Part shown: positions 1-14,400 of the stretch, in pieces
How the letters are laid out: the number at the start of each line of letters is the position of its first letter
Numbering within the stretch: the stretch's first letter is position 1
Assembly (NCBI RefSeq): GCF_947623445.1
Contig: NC_135244.1
Coordinates: forward strand, 22,444,860-22,508,859
Reading direction: 5' to 3'
Length of the DNA stretch: 64,000 nucleotides
DNA from: Clavelina lepadiformis
Taxonomy: Eukaryota; Chordata; Ascidiacea; Aplousobranchia; Clavelinidae
The notes under the pieces: generated by a model
Told to the model about the DNA's origin: nothing
Database searches by the model: none
What the model saw: the letters and a program-made list of their open reading frames with translations, nothing else
Translations under genes and position numbers: made by a program

Positions 1-2312
1 CTTTTTAATTTGTAAAAGTTCTACAATTTTACTTTGTCCAATATCTCATCACCTTTGCAACCATGGTATGTGTTGAACCAATGCAGTGCAGCTCATACCT
101 AGAACATGGTGAACAAAATTTTCCCGACTCAGGTTTGTATGAAGTTTGATGCTGCAGAATCCATAGAATGGTGCTTGGACCCTCCATCATTACGAGAGAG
201 CTAAAATATAATGACAACATATCAAGCCACTACAGTTTTGCAAACCGGCTTCTGTGTTCCCATGAAACTGACATAGACAAAAACACTATTCTTGGCTGCA
301 GAAAACAGAAACTAATCTGCAAAATAGTTCACTTAATTACCTGTTCTTAATATACAAGAAATTTCTCTTTTGTGTTTAATTTCCCATCTTATAAAGGTTC
401 TTTCAAGTGCCAACAATGCATCTTTTGCGTAAAGGCATTATAGCTGTAGATTAAGTATATCATCATATTAAAACTCAACTGCATAAGTATTTTCATATTT
501 TGCACCATGCTTTGCATTGTCTTCGTTGTTTATTGTGCTTTTATGATGTAAGGAGATATTAAAACATGCATATCGACAGTAAAATTAGTTGCAAACAAAC
601 TTCTGTAATTGAAAAGTTTTATCGAGAATTATAAGTGACTTGCATATAATATCTTATCAAGTATTTATTCTATTTGCTTCGTATGGTTTTGCGTTTATTT
701 CAACAAATGATGACATTCATAGCTCTATAATGCAACTTTTCACATGTGTTATCCCTTTCAATCTAAATTTGATTCTTAAGAGTCTAGTATTCAAGCTACT
801 GTTTCGTGATGTTATTCTTGTCGTGTATTTGGAATAAATCATGATGTTATTAAAATGAACATTTATATGGGCAAGTGTTGTCAGGTTGAATGCAATTGCT
901 ATTATATCCAGACTCTGGCAGCGGAATATTTCATAACAAATAGAATGAGACTGTCAGTGAAACCAGAACCAGCTTTTATCTTGCAACAATTAACTATTGT
1001 TGTTACCCAACACCATCTCAACTATGATGACACACAAACGTTCTTGACTTTTTTAAAAATAAAAACTAAGATGTATGATGACACATTAATTCTTAATATC
1101 TTTACGCAATTATTTCTTGACTTGTAGCCATTACTTGATTTTATTTTCGTTTTTTTTCTTTTGTAAGCAAATGACTGAGTGAATATTTGACTAAATGACT
1201 AGCAAAATACAGGAATATCGTCAACAACAGTTCTTGTTAGTAAAGGCATATTGGAAGTAATTTGCTGCATCTGAGGACGGTCTAAAGTTCTATTGCAATG
1301 GGGGGAAGTGATTAGTAATCAATATTTTCAGCATAGGAATGTAACGGTGACAATATAAACTGCTAAGGCAATTTTTCGTTTTTACCACAGCTAAAGTCAA
1401 CAGCCAAAACTGAACTGTAACTTAGCATTTACGTCAACTAGTACAAATACCCCAACGGTAGTTTAGGTTAATTTAATACAAAATGTTCCTGTTAGGGTAT
1501 ACACTTAAGTACACGTTCACAGAAAACATTCTATTCATGCCTAAATAAAGCACCGATTGCCTTTGTCACTTATATTCGTTTCAATTGTTTCTCTTATTGT
1601 AGAACAATGTAAGCGACCTGCTTTAACCTTCTGCCAAACTGCACTTTTTACAAATGTTTTGGAAACAAATTCCTAAGAGGGGAATTACCTTCTACGAGTC
1701 AAAAGAAAAATAATAAACAACGCTCTTTATAAGACTGATTCGGACAAAACAATATCTCTCAGGTCGTCTGTTGTTTTGAAATAACAGTGGTAAACCAGGT
1801 AAAAGAAATATATAAATGCCAGGCTACATATGGTGACTTGTATTTGTGTTGTTTAGGATCCGCTTTAAAAGCTTTGGCCTATAGTGATATATGATGTTTA
1901 TGGTTGAAACTCAGAAAACTGTAAAAGAAATGCAGAAACATAATTTCAAAAAGATATTTCTCACGCTAATCATCTGGGGCAGAGCAAAGAAATTAAAACA
2001 AAGGAGAGATGACTTCAATAAACAACTTGAAACTGTATCGATCATATAACTGGTTCACATAACTATTTTAGATTTGACAATTTCCGCACCAAAACGCGTT
2101 GTAAAAGATTACATAGGTTTGACCGACACTGACAAATTACACTTATAATTTTCTGGGTTAGTTGTTTTGAAATTCATAACATACAAGAACTTTAATCTCA
2201 TGTTATCGATATGTTGTTATTATGGTGGTTGTGCTTAAAGTATTGCAGTAGCACTTGCTGTAGCCGCAGTAATACTTGAACATACCGGTACCACAAATGT
2301 TCACAACATAAC
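1..2312. other. Intergenic, no supported gene
   Basis: AT-rich sequence with only short open frames in all six frames and no recognisable domain, RNA gene or transposon end. The right edge carries the probable 3' end of the minus-strand polycystin gene. Confidence 0.5.
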
Positions 2313-2318
2313 TTTATT
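2313..2318 (-). terminator. Poly(A) signal of polycystin gene
   Basis: AATAAA on the minus strand about 45 bases past the stop codon at 2362-2364, implying a very short 3' UTR. Confidence 0.55.
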
Positions 2319-2361
2319 GGGTTATAATAATATAACGAACAAATGCTAATTTCCCAGAAAT

Positions 2362-2434
2362 CTATTCGACTTTTCTCTTGCTTCGTAGTTTTTTGAATCT
2401 CTCTGAAATTTCGTCACGGATCGTGAACACGGTC
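2362..2434 (-). CDS. Polycystin last exon, C-terminal tail
   Basis: Acceptor TTTTACAG precedes 2434. The exon joins in frame to the donor at 2503 (CAG|GTATTG) and codes for a short charged tail (ISERFKKLRSKRK) ending in TAG. Polycystins usually carry a basic or coiled cytoplasmic tail here; this one is short. Confidence 0.65.
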
Positions 2435-5400
2435 CTGTAAAATATGATGTCATAAAGCAGCTGTACGTTGGATACAAATAGAAGATTATAACGTCACAAT
2501 ACCTGATATGTTTTCTTCCGAAAGACATGAGGTGTTGGCGAGTTAAGCGCTCACGTCTGAGCAACTTCAACTCTCGGAAGGTGTTTTCCAAAACCGCAGC
2601 AAAAAAATTCACAAATATTTTTATGAAAATGAACAAAATTAACAGGAGGAAAATGCTTCCTCTGATTGGATAAGCACGAAGAAGGTTTGTTGACGTAAAC
2701 GCTTCCATGGAAAAGCCCACAACCTAAAATGAACTTGAGTTACTTCACGAACAATTGATACGTCATAATGAAAAGTGTGACTCACAGATTGCATAGCTTT
2801 GCTCACACTGCTGAAATCTTTGCTTCTTCCAAAAAGCACCAACCCTGAAAATGATGATTTTCGATCAAATCTTTGATTCGCGTAAAATTTGTGATTAATT
2901 ATGACAACCATGAGCTTCTAACTCACCAACATGGCAGAAAGCGATGTAGAGGAAAAATATGTAGAGTGAAAGACCTAGGACTTCAAGCTTTGCTCTATGT
3001 ATGGTGGCGTGCATGAGATCAAAAATTGGATGACCTTCCATGACCTGAATATGATGATGTCATAATAAGATTTTATGACGGGTACTGATGTTGATGACGT
3101 CATATTCTTACCTTGACGGTGTACAGCATCGTGAAGAAAGTACAAATGGACAAAAGGCATTTTGTGAGGTAATCTGTGAAAGCAGCCATGTGGTAGAGAT
3201 GGAAAGATTTCATGTTATTCCTGTAAGCTTGGAACGCTTGGTCCGTGTAAGTCACTCTGTGTGAAAATAACATCATTTATAAAATCCCCGCTTGCATATA
3301 AATACCTCATGATTACGTCTAACTCATCACCTGCTAAGGTAAAGCCCCACCACCAGTGTTGACGTCATCAGAATTATCAAGAGCAGAACATTCCACAAGT
3401 TCTTGAGAAAGCGGAAGCCTTCTTCCAGGAAGCCACTCGCTACCTCCACCAAGTGGTACAGCACCACGACAAGAATGCCATATAAGGCAACCTGGACCGC
3501 CACGTCCCAAGCACGCCTTCACAGGAAATGACGACATAACTTCTTGCAGTTTACAACGTTGTCAGGTCATAATCTACTTACTCGACGTGGTGACTTCGCA
3601 TGAACATCAATTGTGGCTTGACGACATAGTTGCCAGTGTTTGATATTTCTATGGCGACCATAGTGACGCAATATATTCGATGTGGGACGTTGTATAGGAC
3701 AGTCTCAAGCATGAGGAACCTTCAAGGAAATAGTTTGAGTGAAATTGACAAGATTTTGCAACAAATCTTTCCACAAACCTCGTGTATCCGTCAATCCAGC
3801 CGAAGCGTCTCAGATAATGAACTTGGTCACGTGTTTCGTTGGCTAATTTTGAAATTGTGACGTAATAACCGCCTGGATTGTAGAAGAGCGCGAGATCACC
3901 GATGTAACTACTCAACCATGACGTATTCGTCGTCGAATACTTCCAACAACTGCATCGTGACGTCATTAAATATAAGCGTTAGGAAAAGTAACTCCCACTT
4001 TTCAAAAAAATCTGCACCGCTGCGTTGCCATAGTTACCTTTCATAGACGTCATGTGAGGGCTTTGTTGCGTGCGTAGGAGGCCTGGACCAGGTGGGTCCA
4101 TGATTCCTCTTTTCTTGGAACTGATTTTCGTAGTGAAGTTTACACTGGTTCGTGTCGGACAAACCGTATTTAAATACTGAATCGCTGTGAACACAAGACG
4201 TACCTGCAAAGTAAAGCTCCAGGATTCAAAATCAGTCTAAAGCGTTTCCACATAAATTAATTATCAAGAAAATACAATTGTTGTGGGAACAAACCTTTAA
4301 TTACTCGCTTCTGACGTAATGTTGGGGGCGTCACAATCAACAATTGGTTGTCAGGAAAATGCGTCAGGCGACCAATCGAGAACTTGTCAGCCAATGAAAA
4401 CTCGACCCAGTTATATACGTCATTAGCCGACGACATCTGAGAACATATTGTCATGAAATGTGGTATTTGGAACAAACACGTCATAAATGATGTAATTATG
4501 AGCTAATAATCAACCTTTCTGTGTCCATCCAACAACATATTCTGCACAGTTTTGCCAAATTGAAACGAATTCCTGTCCGTTTGTCCAAACGTCACAATAA
4601 ACAAGAGCACCAAAAATATTAGATGAAGCGATATGTTCTGTGACGTAACGATAGAATATATCGTCATATTCAGCTTCATAAATTTATTCCATGAAACTCA
4701 CTTTTATCTTTCTTTTTGTTCTTATTTTTTCCTCGATATCCTGGAGCGTGATTTCAACTCTTAGCTGAGAAGGAGGACGATAAATCCGATTCCTTGATCG
4801 CTCCTCGTCCTGTTTCCTCTTTATTGCGTCACAATCACCGCTGTGAGATCTCGGCGTCACTTTATTAAAACAATAAATCATCAAAAAGAATCAAAATGGT
4901 GCTAAATCATAGTTGTGAAATGAACCTGAAGGGGGCAAAGGTGGAATCCAGTCGCGAAGATCGAGTTTTGGGTTATTCACCACCTTGACGTAGGCAATCA
5001 AGACTTCTTTTAGAGGCTCCAGAATTATGACACTTTGAAGGAAAGCAACCGATACAGAAACCAACCTGAAAATCAAGTTTTAACAAAGTTGCTATTACGT
5101 AGTCTTCATTTGACATTACGACGCAACAATGTCTTACCATTCTTTGCAAGTTTCTATGCCATATGACATTCCATACAAGGCGCAAAGCACAGTCGACGTG
5201 AGGACAGTTGCAACAAGTAATATCCAGGCAATGTATATGAAGAAGTGAGGAAGAACGCGGGAATCCCCTGTGTTGGGATCATTCTCGACAAAAGCAATCC
5301 CTCGATGAGGACCAGTACCTGACACTGCCACCCGCTGACCAGCAAAGTGCGATCTGGAAACACAAACAACTTAAATCTATGAACTAAGACAATTTTAATG

Positions 5401-8400
5401 TAAACAACTACCTGGCAGAAGGAGTCACTTGCTCAGTAACAAATGATGATGTAGATGGCTCTTGTGATGATGTCATACCAACAAATGATGATGTGGATGG
5501 CTCTTGTGATGATGTCATACCAGCAAAGGATGATGTGGATGGCTCTTGTGATGATGTCATACCAACAAATGATGATGTGGATGGCTCTTGTGATGATGTC
5601 ATACCAGCAAAGGATGATGTAGATGGCTCTTGGGATGATGCCATAGCAATAGATGGTGACCTAGGTGGCATTGATAAAGATGTCACAAAAGCTGCTGATG
5701 ATGTACTTGGTTGATCTTTGTCGCGAACAATGGATGATAAAAATATTTTCCTCATTGGAGGTTTCAAATCATCTGAACTTTTCTCTTCAAACCTAACTCT
5801 TCCACTGGAAGGTTGAGGCTGGGAGATGGCATCATGTTTACTGTGACCTTCACTTGAAACATGTCGTGCAGTTTTAGTGACGATAATGGAATGTTTATGG
5901 CGACGTTTCCCTGTTTGATGACTCTTCCGGCGAAAATCATCACTCTCACCCCGATGGTGTTTACTGAGAAACTCTTTCTTCAGCTTTCGTCTCTCTTTTT
6001 TATCCATCTTGTCATTCGCTTCTTTGCGTTGATGATGATACACTCGACGGTCTTCAATCAAATCATGTCGTGAAGTATCAGCAACTTCAAAAGCAGGATT
6101 TTCACCATGCGGTCTTACTCCCTGATGACTTTTATGACTTTTATCGCCACGATGTTGTTTCTTGGGAAATTCTTTTACCAACTTTTGTCTTGGTTTATGA
6201 TCTATCTCATCACTTGCTTCTTTGCGTTGATGATGATTTACTCGACGCTCTTCACTCAAAACATGTCGTGAAGTATCAGCAACTTCAATGGCAGGGGCTT
6301 CACCATTATGTTTCACTTTAGAGAGGATTTTGCTCTCACCACGATGATCTTTCTTGGGAGATTCTTTCTTCAGCTTTCGTCTCTCTTTTTGATCCAGCTC
6401 ATCATTCAATTCTTTGCGTTGATGATGATGTACTTCATGCTTTCCACTCAAAAGACGCTGTGAAGTATCAGCAACTTCAATGGCAAGATTTTCACCGTGC
6501 GGTTTTACTCCCTGATGACTTTTGTTCTCATCAGGATGGTCTTCATGGAGAAGACGTTCTATCATCCACTTTAGCCTCTCTTTTTGATCCAGCTCATCAT
6601 TCATTTCTTTGTTTTGATGATGAATTACCTGATGCTTTTCATTCAAAACACGCTGTAAATTATGAGCAACTGTGTTGGCAGGAGTTTCACCATGCAGCTT
6701 TACACCCAGATTTTTGCTCTCTCCACGACGCTGTTTTTTCAGAGATTCTTTCTTCAGCTTTCTTCTCTCTTTCGGATCCATATTTTCAGTTGTTTTTTTG
6801 CGTTGATGATGATGAACTCGACGGTCTTCACTTAAAAGATGCCGCGAAGTATCAGCAACTTCAATGGCAGGGTTTTTACCATGAGCTTTTGCTCCCAGTT
6901 GAATTTTGTTGTCATCATGATGCGGTTTATGGAGGAGTAGTTCTATCATCCACTTTAGTCTCTCTTTTTGATCCAGCTCGTTGGTTGATTCTTTGCGTTG
7001 ATGATGATGTACTCGATGCTTTTCGCTCAAAACATGCTGTGAAGTATGAGCAACTGTGTTGGCAGGACTTTCACCATGCGGCTTTACACCCCGAGGACTT
7101 TTCCTCTCGCCACGATGATCTTTCTTAGGAGATTCTTTTTTCAGCTTTCTTCTCTCTTTTTTATCCATCTTGTCATTCGCTTCTTTACGTTGACGATGAT
7201 ACACTCGACGGTCTTCAATCAAATTATGTCGTGAAATCTCAGCAACTTCAAAAGCAGGATTTTCACAATGCGGTTTTACTCCCTGATGACTTTTATGACT
7301 TTTTTCCCCACGATGTTGTTTCTTGGGAAATTCTTTTACCAACTTTTGTCTTGGTTTATGATCCATCTCATCACTTGCCTCTTTGCGTTGATGATGATAC
7401 ACTCGACGCTCTTCACTCAAAACATGCCGTGAAGTATCAGCAACTTCAATGGCAGGGGCTTCACCATGATGTTTCACTTTAGAAAGAATTTTGCTCTCAC
7501 CACGATGACCTTTCTTGGGAGATTCTTTATTCAGCTTTAGTCTCACTTTTTGATCCAGCTCGTTGTTTGATTCTTTGCGTCGGTGATGATGTACTTGATG
7601 CTTCTCACTCAAAACTTGTTGTGAAGTCCCAGCAGCTTCAATGGCAGGGTTTTCACCATGCGGCTTTACTCCCCGATGACTTTTGCTCTCACCACGATGT
7701 TGTTTTCGTAGGAGGAGTTCTTTCACCCACTTTAGTCTCTCCTTATGGTGGATTTTGCTCTCGCCACGATGCTGTTTCTTGGGAGATTCTTTATTCAGCT
7801 TCTGTCTTTCTTTTTGATCCAGCTCTTTGTTTGATTCTTTGCGTCGGTGATGATGTACTCGATGCTCTTCATTCAAAACTTGTTGTGAAGTCCCAGCTAC
7901 TTCAAAGGCACGGTTTTTACCATAAGGTTTCAATCTATGGTGGATTTTTCTCTCGTCATGATGGTCTGTCTTGGGAGATTCTTTCTTCAGTTTTCGTTTT
8001 TCTTTTTGATTCATCTTGCCAGTTGCTTCTTTGCGTTGATGATGATAAACTCGACGGTCTTCACCCATAACATGTTGTGAAGTCTCAGCAACTTCAACGA
8101 CACAAGTTTCTCGATTAGGTTTTACTCTGAGATGAGTTTTATTGTCAACTGGAAGTTGTTCATGAAAAAGTTCCAATTTCAGATTTTCCTCTTTGCTTCC
8201 ATCTGCTACATTTGGATGATGTGAGACCGGATTTTGTTCATCATTTACATTACTTTCTTCGTCATCGACACTTTTTGAGTCAGTTAGCAATGATTTATGC
8301 GGCCGTTGCGATCGGCGAAACATTGTTGTTATGAGAAACGTTGCTGGAGATGACAACAGAGCGCTCTCGATTCCTTTGTTACAAATCAAAAGAATACAAC

Positions 8401-11400
8401 GATTAATAAATAACATTCTTAACCATCTCTGTCAACACCGATGTCAACTGAACTCACCGACAGCCACGTGCCACCACTGAAAAGTGTAATTACCGACGGC
8501 TAAGAGCAGTCCCTGCTGCGCGTGGTTGTTCCCGTGGAACATTAACGCGGTGAGCATGATCATCAAGGTTATCATGAGACAACACGATAACATTTCTATC
8601 CTTCCCATCACATGACGTTGCCACGGGCGCATTCCATAGAATGCGTACCAAAGATATCTGCAATATTGTGGAATTATATGTTAATAATCCGGTACAATTG
8701 TGGGATATAAATTATCTCAAACTTTACCTGTCTCTGAGGTGATTTTCCAACCTCAAGGGGAACAATGTCCTCGTGTTGTGCAGGTCTTTGGTTCGTGCAG
8801 CAGGGACCACGTGGTCTATGACATGCTTGAACCAGCGGTTGCAAAGGAAGAACCAGCAATGATTTTTCTCCAGGTCTCTTACCACAACCCTCTGGAGGAA
8901 CCTAACGTAAAAGTTACATTTAATAATTCCTACACTTTCTGTTGAGTTGTTGCTACTTCATACCACTCTGGGCTGTGTCCGCCATTATCGTGCCACAAGC
9001 GAATTGCAGTGATGTCTCCAAGACACTCTGACGTGGTAATAAGGAACGATTTCACACTTCCCCTGTTCAAAATCTTTGTGTGGTGCTGTACAAAAGTATT
9101 CATTGTCAGTTTATCACTTAATCAAATGCATTTCAATACATTATGACGTCACAATACCTGAATGACATGAGCACTACTGGTGGCCATATTTCCAACGAGT
9201 CGGAGGCAGACTACAGCAGAAGTTCCAGAATTTCGTCGACTTCCGGTATAAATCGTCACGATGTAACGATATTTATCGAAAGGACTATTGTCCGGGACTT
9301 CCACACACAGATCCTTGAAAATATTTGCTTTTTAATTTTGATTGATCACTTTCACATATGACAGTAGCACTCCATCACAGTTACACAGCAATAGACACCA
9401 TGTTTAAAGAATCTCAAGCATGTCTTCATATTCAACCGGACATATTCAAATCTTTTCACCTCTGCCTCCACTTGCCGGTCTTTTGATCTCGCCCATATTA
9501 GTCCGAGCCCATACAAAGAATAGAGCACGAACAACATGGACAAGACAATCGGATTTTCTAAGAAGCGCTGCCACATGTTGGATGAGATCTGAACATGATT
9601 TCATCATTTGAAAGTGACACATTCTGTTACATCATAAACATCCTTACCTCATTGTAGTCAAGTTTGTTGGGGAAAACCAACAATTTCGACGCGAGCAGCG
9701 AAGGCGCCCTTGTAAACTCATCCGTGCTTCTTTTATGACCCTGGGTCCAGACCACCCTTGTAACAGGGTAGTGACCACATTGGCACACAACCATGCCGGA
9801 AACCGTGTCCTCATGAGCCTGGTAAAGACATAAGATGATGTTAGCTGCTGATATCACAGAATAATCCACAAAGCATTCAATTAAATAAAAATTCTAAATT
9901 CATATAAATTTTCACTTTTCTGCCTTCTATATCTCACCTTGCAGAGGCTGTCTTTCCAGCCATTCTTGGCATCAAACCAGTGAAGACACTGCAAGGCCCA
10001 AACAGAGAACACGGCCGATGTAATGGTTCCGGCACGGTAGTAGCCTGGACCCAGGTCAGCACGAATGGTAACATTGTAGGATCCAAATCCTACAAAGGGC
10101 GCCTTTGTGATCCATCGATAATGTGTTGCTGAAATATAATGACAATATTTTGAGAACCAAAGACTCTGACAATCATATCTACTCCACAGTTACCTTTCTA
10201 CAGAACAAAAGTGAAAAACAGTATGATGTTACACTCACTGTATTTCATGCACAGTAACTCACTGCAAATTCTCACAGACGCTTATACCAACCTTCCTTGT
10301 CAAACTCCTTTCTAGCCATGGTTATTACTTGGCCTACAAGGGTCAGGAACATTTTCATCTTTTTAACTCTGCCTTCATAGTTTCCCACAACAATGTTTAG
10401 AATCGTCGCTTCCATCGAACCACTCGAATCTCCCTCAACGTCTATGAAGGCAGAGCCAATGGCAGTGCTACGGCATGCTGAGCCGTCACATTCACTTTTA
10501 ACCCTCAGCCATATCTTGCTCTTATCGGGCTGTTGAGGCAGGCTGAACTCTAACTTTAGATTCTTTGCTATTTCTTTACTGATGGGGAGCTCGTCCCTCC
10601 AACCTGTCGTTATGCTGACTGACGTCACAGAATCAACTTTTAGATCAAATGGACTGAAGTTGGCTGAGGTTGAGTTATAACGAAAAATCTAAAATTTTAC
10701 AAAACATTCTTCTGAATATCATCGTAACGTAATGCGAGTGATTAAAAAAAGCACAATTATTACCTCGATATTGATGACATCATCAGTTATATGCGACTGC
10801 AAGTTAGAAAGTTGTACGAACGAGGTGTTAGCGTCGAAGGGATCTGAAAACATTTCATTGTGGTCATAATCAAAGTATTGGAACTTATATGAAGAGTTAC
10901 ACCTCACACATGAGAATGTTGCTACCACTGTGCACTGTATGTGTGTGAACAATATGTGTACATCAGATGTACGTGGCTTATAAATTGTAACACTTTTTCC
11001 TTACTCGTGACATGATTGTTTAACTTGATCATTCTTCCTTCGACAGATTCAGTTTCAAAGGATATCGCATCCTCACCGGGAGTCAATGATGCCATGAGCA
11101 ACTTTCCCAGACGATTCATTCGCAAATTTTCTTCATTCTTCGATAAAACTCGTTGTTAGTTGAACAATCAGATGCTAGATTATTGAAAATGTTAACTTGG
11201 TTACCTTGAAAGGATAAAATCGAACAAGTCTCATCAATTGTGATGTCGTAGTCATACATGACCTCACAATGGAGTTTACATCATCATATCGACTGGCAGA
11301 AAATGGAACAAAGCTCTCCACTCGATCCAGGATGTCCTGCACATCTTGCTGTAATACAAAGTAACTTTCTTCTACTCAGTCTATATTACGGATAAATACG

Positions 11401-14400
11401 TGGACTCTAAAAGCAAGTTTGTGTAATTTCAAACTTTACCAATTGAGTTTCTTCTAGAAGTTTAGGATTGTTTGTTACGTGGCTTATTACATCGGCAACT
11501 TGTTTCACCGGCTCCAACAACAACATGGGATATTCCGCCATTTTGGAAATTATTTCCTTTCTCTGTTTAAACAAATATTTGTCTTTTAAAACTAAAACTT
11601 TGACAAAATATAAAGTTAATACGTCGCACACTGACCTTTGATTGGTTGAGTTTGTTGGTTGACGATAAGACGAGAACAAACTGAGCAATCTTCTGCAGAT
11701 TGTTACTTAACAACGCTGCGTCCAGTTCATTCATTACATCATCGTTGACGTCATAATTATCAACCAAAGTGACAAAGAGATTTTCCTCAACACACGATTG
11801 GTCGGGAGTGCATAATTCTACGACAATTGTGACGTCATTAGATGAACGTCCAGGTGGAAGTATGATGTCATAGAGAACTGGATCAAATCCATATTGTAGA
11901 AGATATCGATGGCCTGGGAAGGATATTTATTTTTTAGATGTAAGTATGACTTTGTCGGAATTAATTCTGCTCTATTTTCACGTGACACTTTATTCACCTT
12001 TGTCTTGGAGGAAAAACTTGTACATCAGTTGGTATTTGCCTTCTATGTAACCAGCACATGTGACATTAAACTTGGTGATATACGCACTTCCCATCCTAGG
12101 CAAAACAATGCAGCTACCACCACTATGAGAAGATAGAGCGTTGAGGAAAATGGTCACTGAGGAGTTCTCTCCGTGAATATTGTAACCTGCACATGGAGGT
12201 CAGGTTTAAATCTATGAATGAATTAGCACAATATAAAGGGATTCACCTGTTCCTGTGACATTTGTTGATGGAATAAGTAACGATGCATTTAGTTTGCAAA
12301 ACTCCTGATCATCACACAGTGGCAGTTGATGTCCAGGATTTGGCGACAATGTCCATTTACGACGTAAACAATCATCGCACTCTAATTGTAGAATGATTGA
12401 CAGGTGAGGAGAAAAGTACTTCTCACAATTGGACCAACATCTGCGATTTGATGGAAAGAAAAATTAAATGAAATGTTTTTACTTTGTCTGCTGCAATTTT
12501 ATCCAATGCTCACTTTAAATTAACAATCGGGGCTCGTCTTGCTTGAACAACAAATTTCTGATCTGCGAATGTTGCATCATAATGGGGTCCAGATATGATT
12601 AATCGGATGTAATAATGTTCACTTTGTCTGAGTTCATTCATGGATATTTCCATCACATGATCACTGGTCACCCAGAGAGTGTGCCAATCAAAGCAGGAAT
12701 CTTGAACATGAGAAAACAATTAAATTTTGAACAAAGTGGGATTTGAAGAAAACTTTAAAACCTTTTCTCTGTATTTTCCCCATCACTGTCCTTGCCGGAA
12801 GCTCTTCTTGCTTGATGGAGCAAAACCAGTTGTAGCTGATGTGTTGACGATATTTGTTGTAATCAATTAAAGATTCAAATCTTAGGACTGTCATGTTGTT
12901 GTCTATGCAGAGAAATTAAAAATAAATAAAAAATGTGGTCAAAAATTAAAAATAAATCATCAAAATATTCCATGTGCTATGCAATCACATAGAAATCTAA
13001 TAATTACCCACTCACCAGCCTGGATCACATTTCCTCCTAAGATCACAAAATGTAACTTTCTTTTGGGAATTTCTATCAAACTATAATCTTTGAGTTTTCC
13101 CTCCAACACATTGCTTGTCACGTTCTCACTGGTAACTTTAACCTTTATGACATACAAGCCGGGTGACAATGTATCAGCTCTGATGATAAGTTCTGGATCA
13201 AATGACTCCTTCTCAAACTCAACTTCATATGTATATGTTGCCATGTCCATATCTGTTGCCACTGGGAACACCAACCATTTATATCTGACCTCAGAAATAT
13301 TCTTGCATGTGAATTTAAAATCTACACTGAAGGTCAAATAATCAAAGACTTTCAATGCTTTTTCAAACCCCCCTCGGTAGTTCCCATCACGAATTCTCAG
13401 ATTCTCCAAGCATGATGACGTCTCCAACACGTCAACCCATCCCACGAAAGGAAATGACTGTTTTGAATTTCTGATAAAACCAGTGACCTGCTGCATTCCA
13501 ATGTGGTATAAAACTCGTTCAACTTTGATCAATTTGTAAGATTTGGTATTAAATGGGAGACTGGGCAGATCTTTGTGATCATATTCCAACTTGGAAATGG
13601 TGAAACTGTGGTTCTCTGGTCTTCCTTGTAAGTATATCGTCATCAGGTAATCAGCAATGTCACCTCTAACAAATGCATACACATAATTTCTGCTGTAGCT
13701 AGGGATAGGCTTCAACGACGAAATATACACATTGTATATCTGTGGTAATGCTTCTATGAGTGTCCATGACGATGATTGAGAGATGTTGTTTTTCGCTTTT
13801 GCTTCAATTCTGTATATTCCTGGTTGTGTTAGATTTGTCTTTACCACCATTGAGTGACAATCTCGTGGGCAAATTAAAGAACCAATGAGGTGTGACAAGT
13901 TGCTTTCGATCGATTTGATTTGAACTGAAAGACTTATTGGTGCTCCTCGACTCACCGTCGCATTTATGATGAAATAATGGGGATGAAAACCAACGTACTC
14001 TTTTACTGTCAGCTTAAAATCTTTGATTTCTTCATTCAAAGTAATTGGTGTGGAAAAAATCACAGAGGAAACATTGTTTTGTAACAATAATTCAACATTG
14101 TGTATTCCTGGGCCAAGTAATTGCTGCATTGATAAGTTCAGTTTAAAATTGAATTTTTCTACCTGATTCAGTAAAAATTTCTTCACATCGAAACTTTGTA
14201 TTTTATGGTTCTGTGGTATGTATATAACATCATCTAACAATAGTGCATATGAAATAGGAAAACAATATCTGTGATGAAAGACAAGGTCAACCGGGTTCAG
14301 GAATGTTACGTTAAATTCTTCATAGGAGACTTGTAATGTTGAAGGTGACAAGCCGCATTCCACATAAAGGTTCAAGGCTTCTGTTCTAAAATCAGCACCT

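Noticed and set aside
5493..8070. Long plus-strand open frames through the polycystin repeat exon
   Set aside because: They are antisense shadows of the in-phase coding repeats; the minus strand has the splice sites, the flanking TM helices and one continuous frame.
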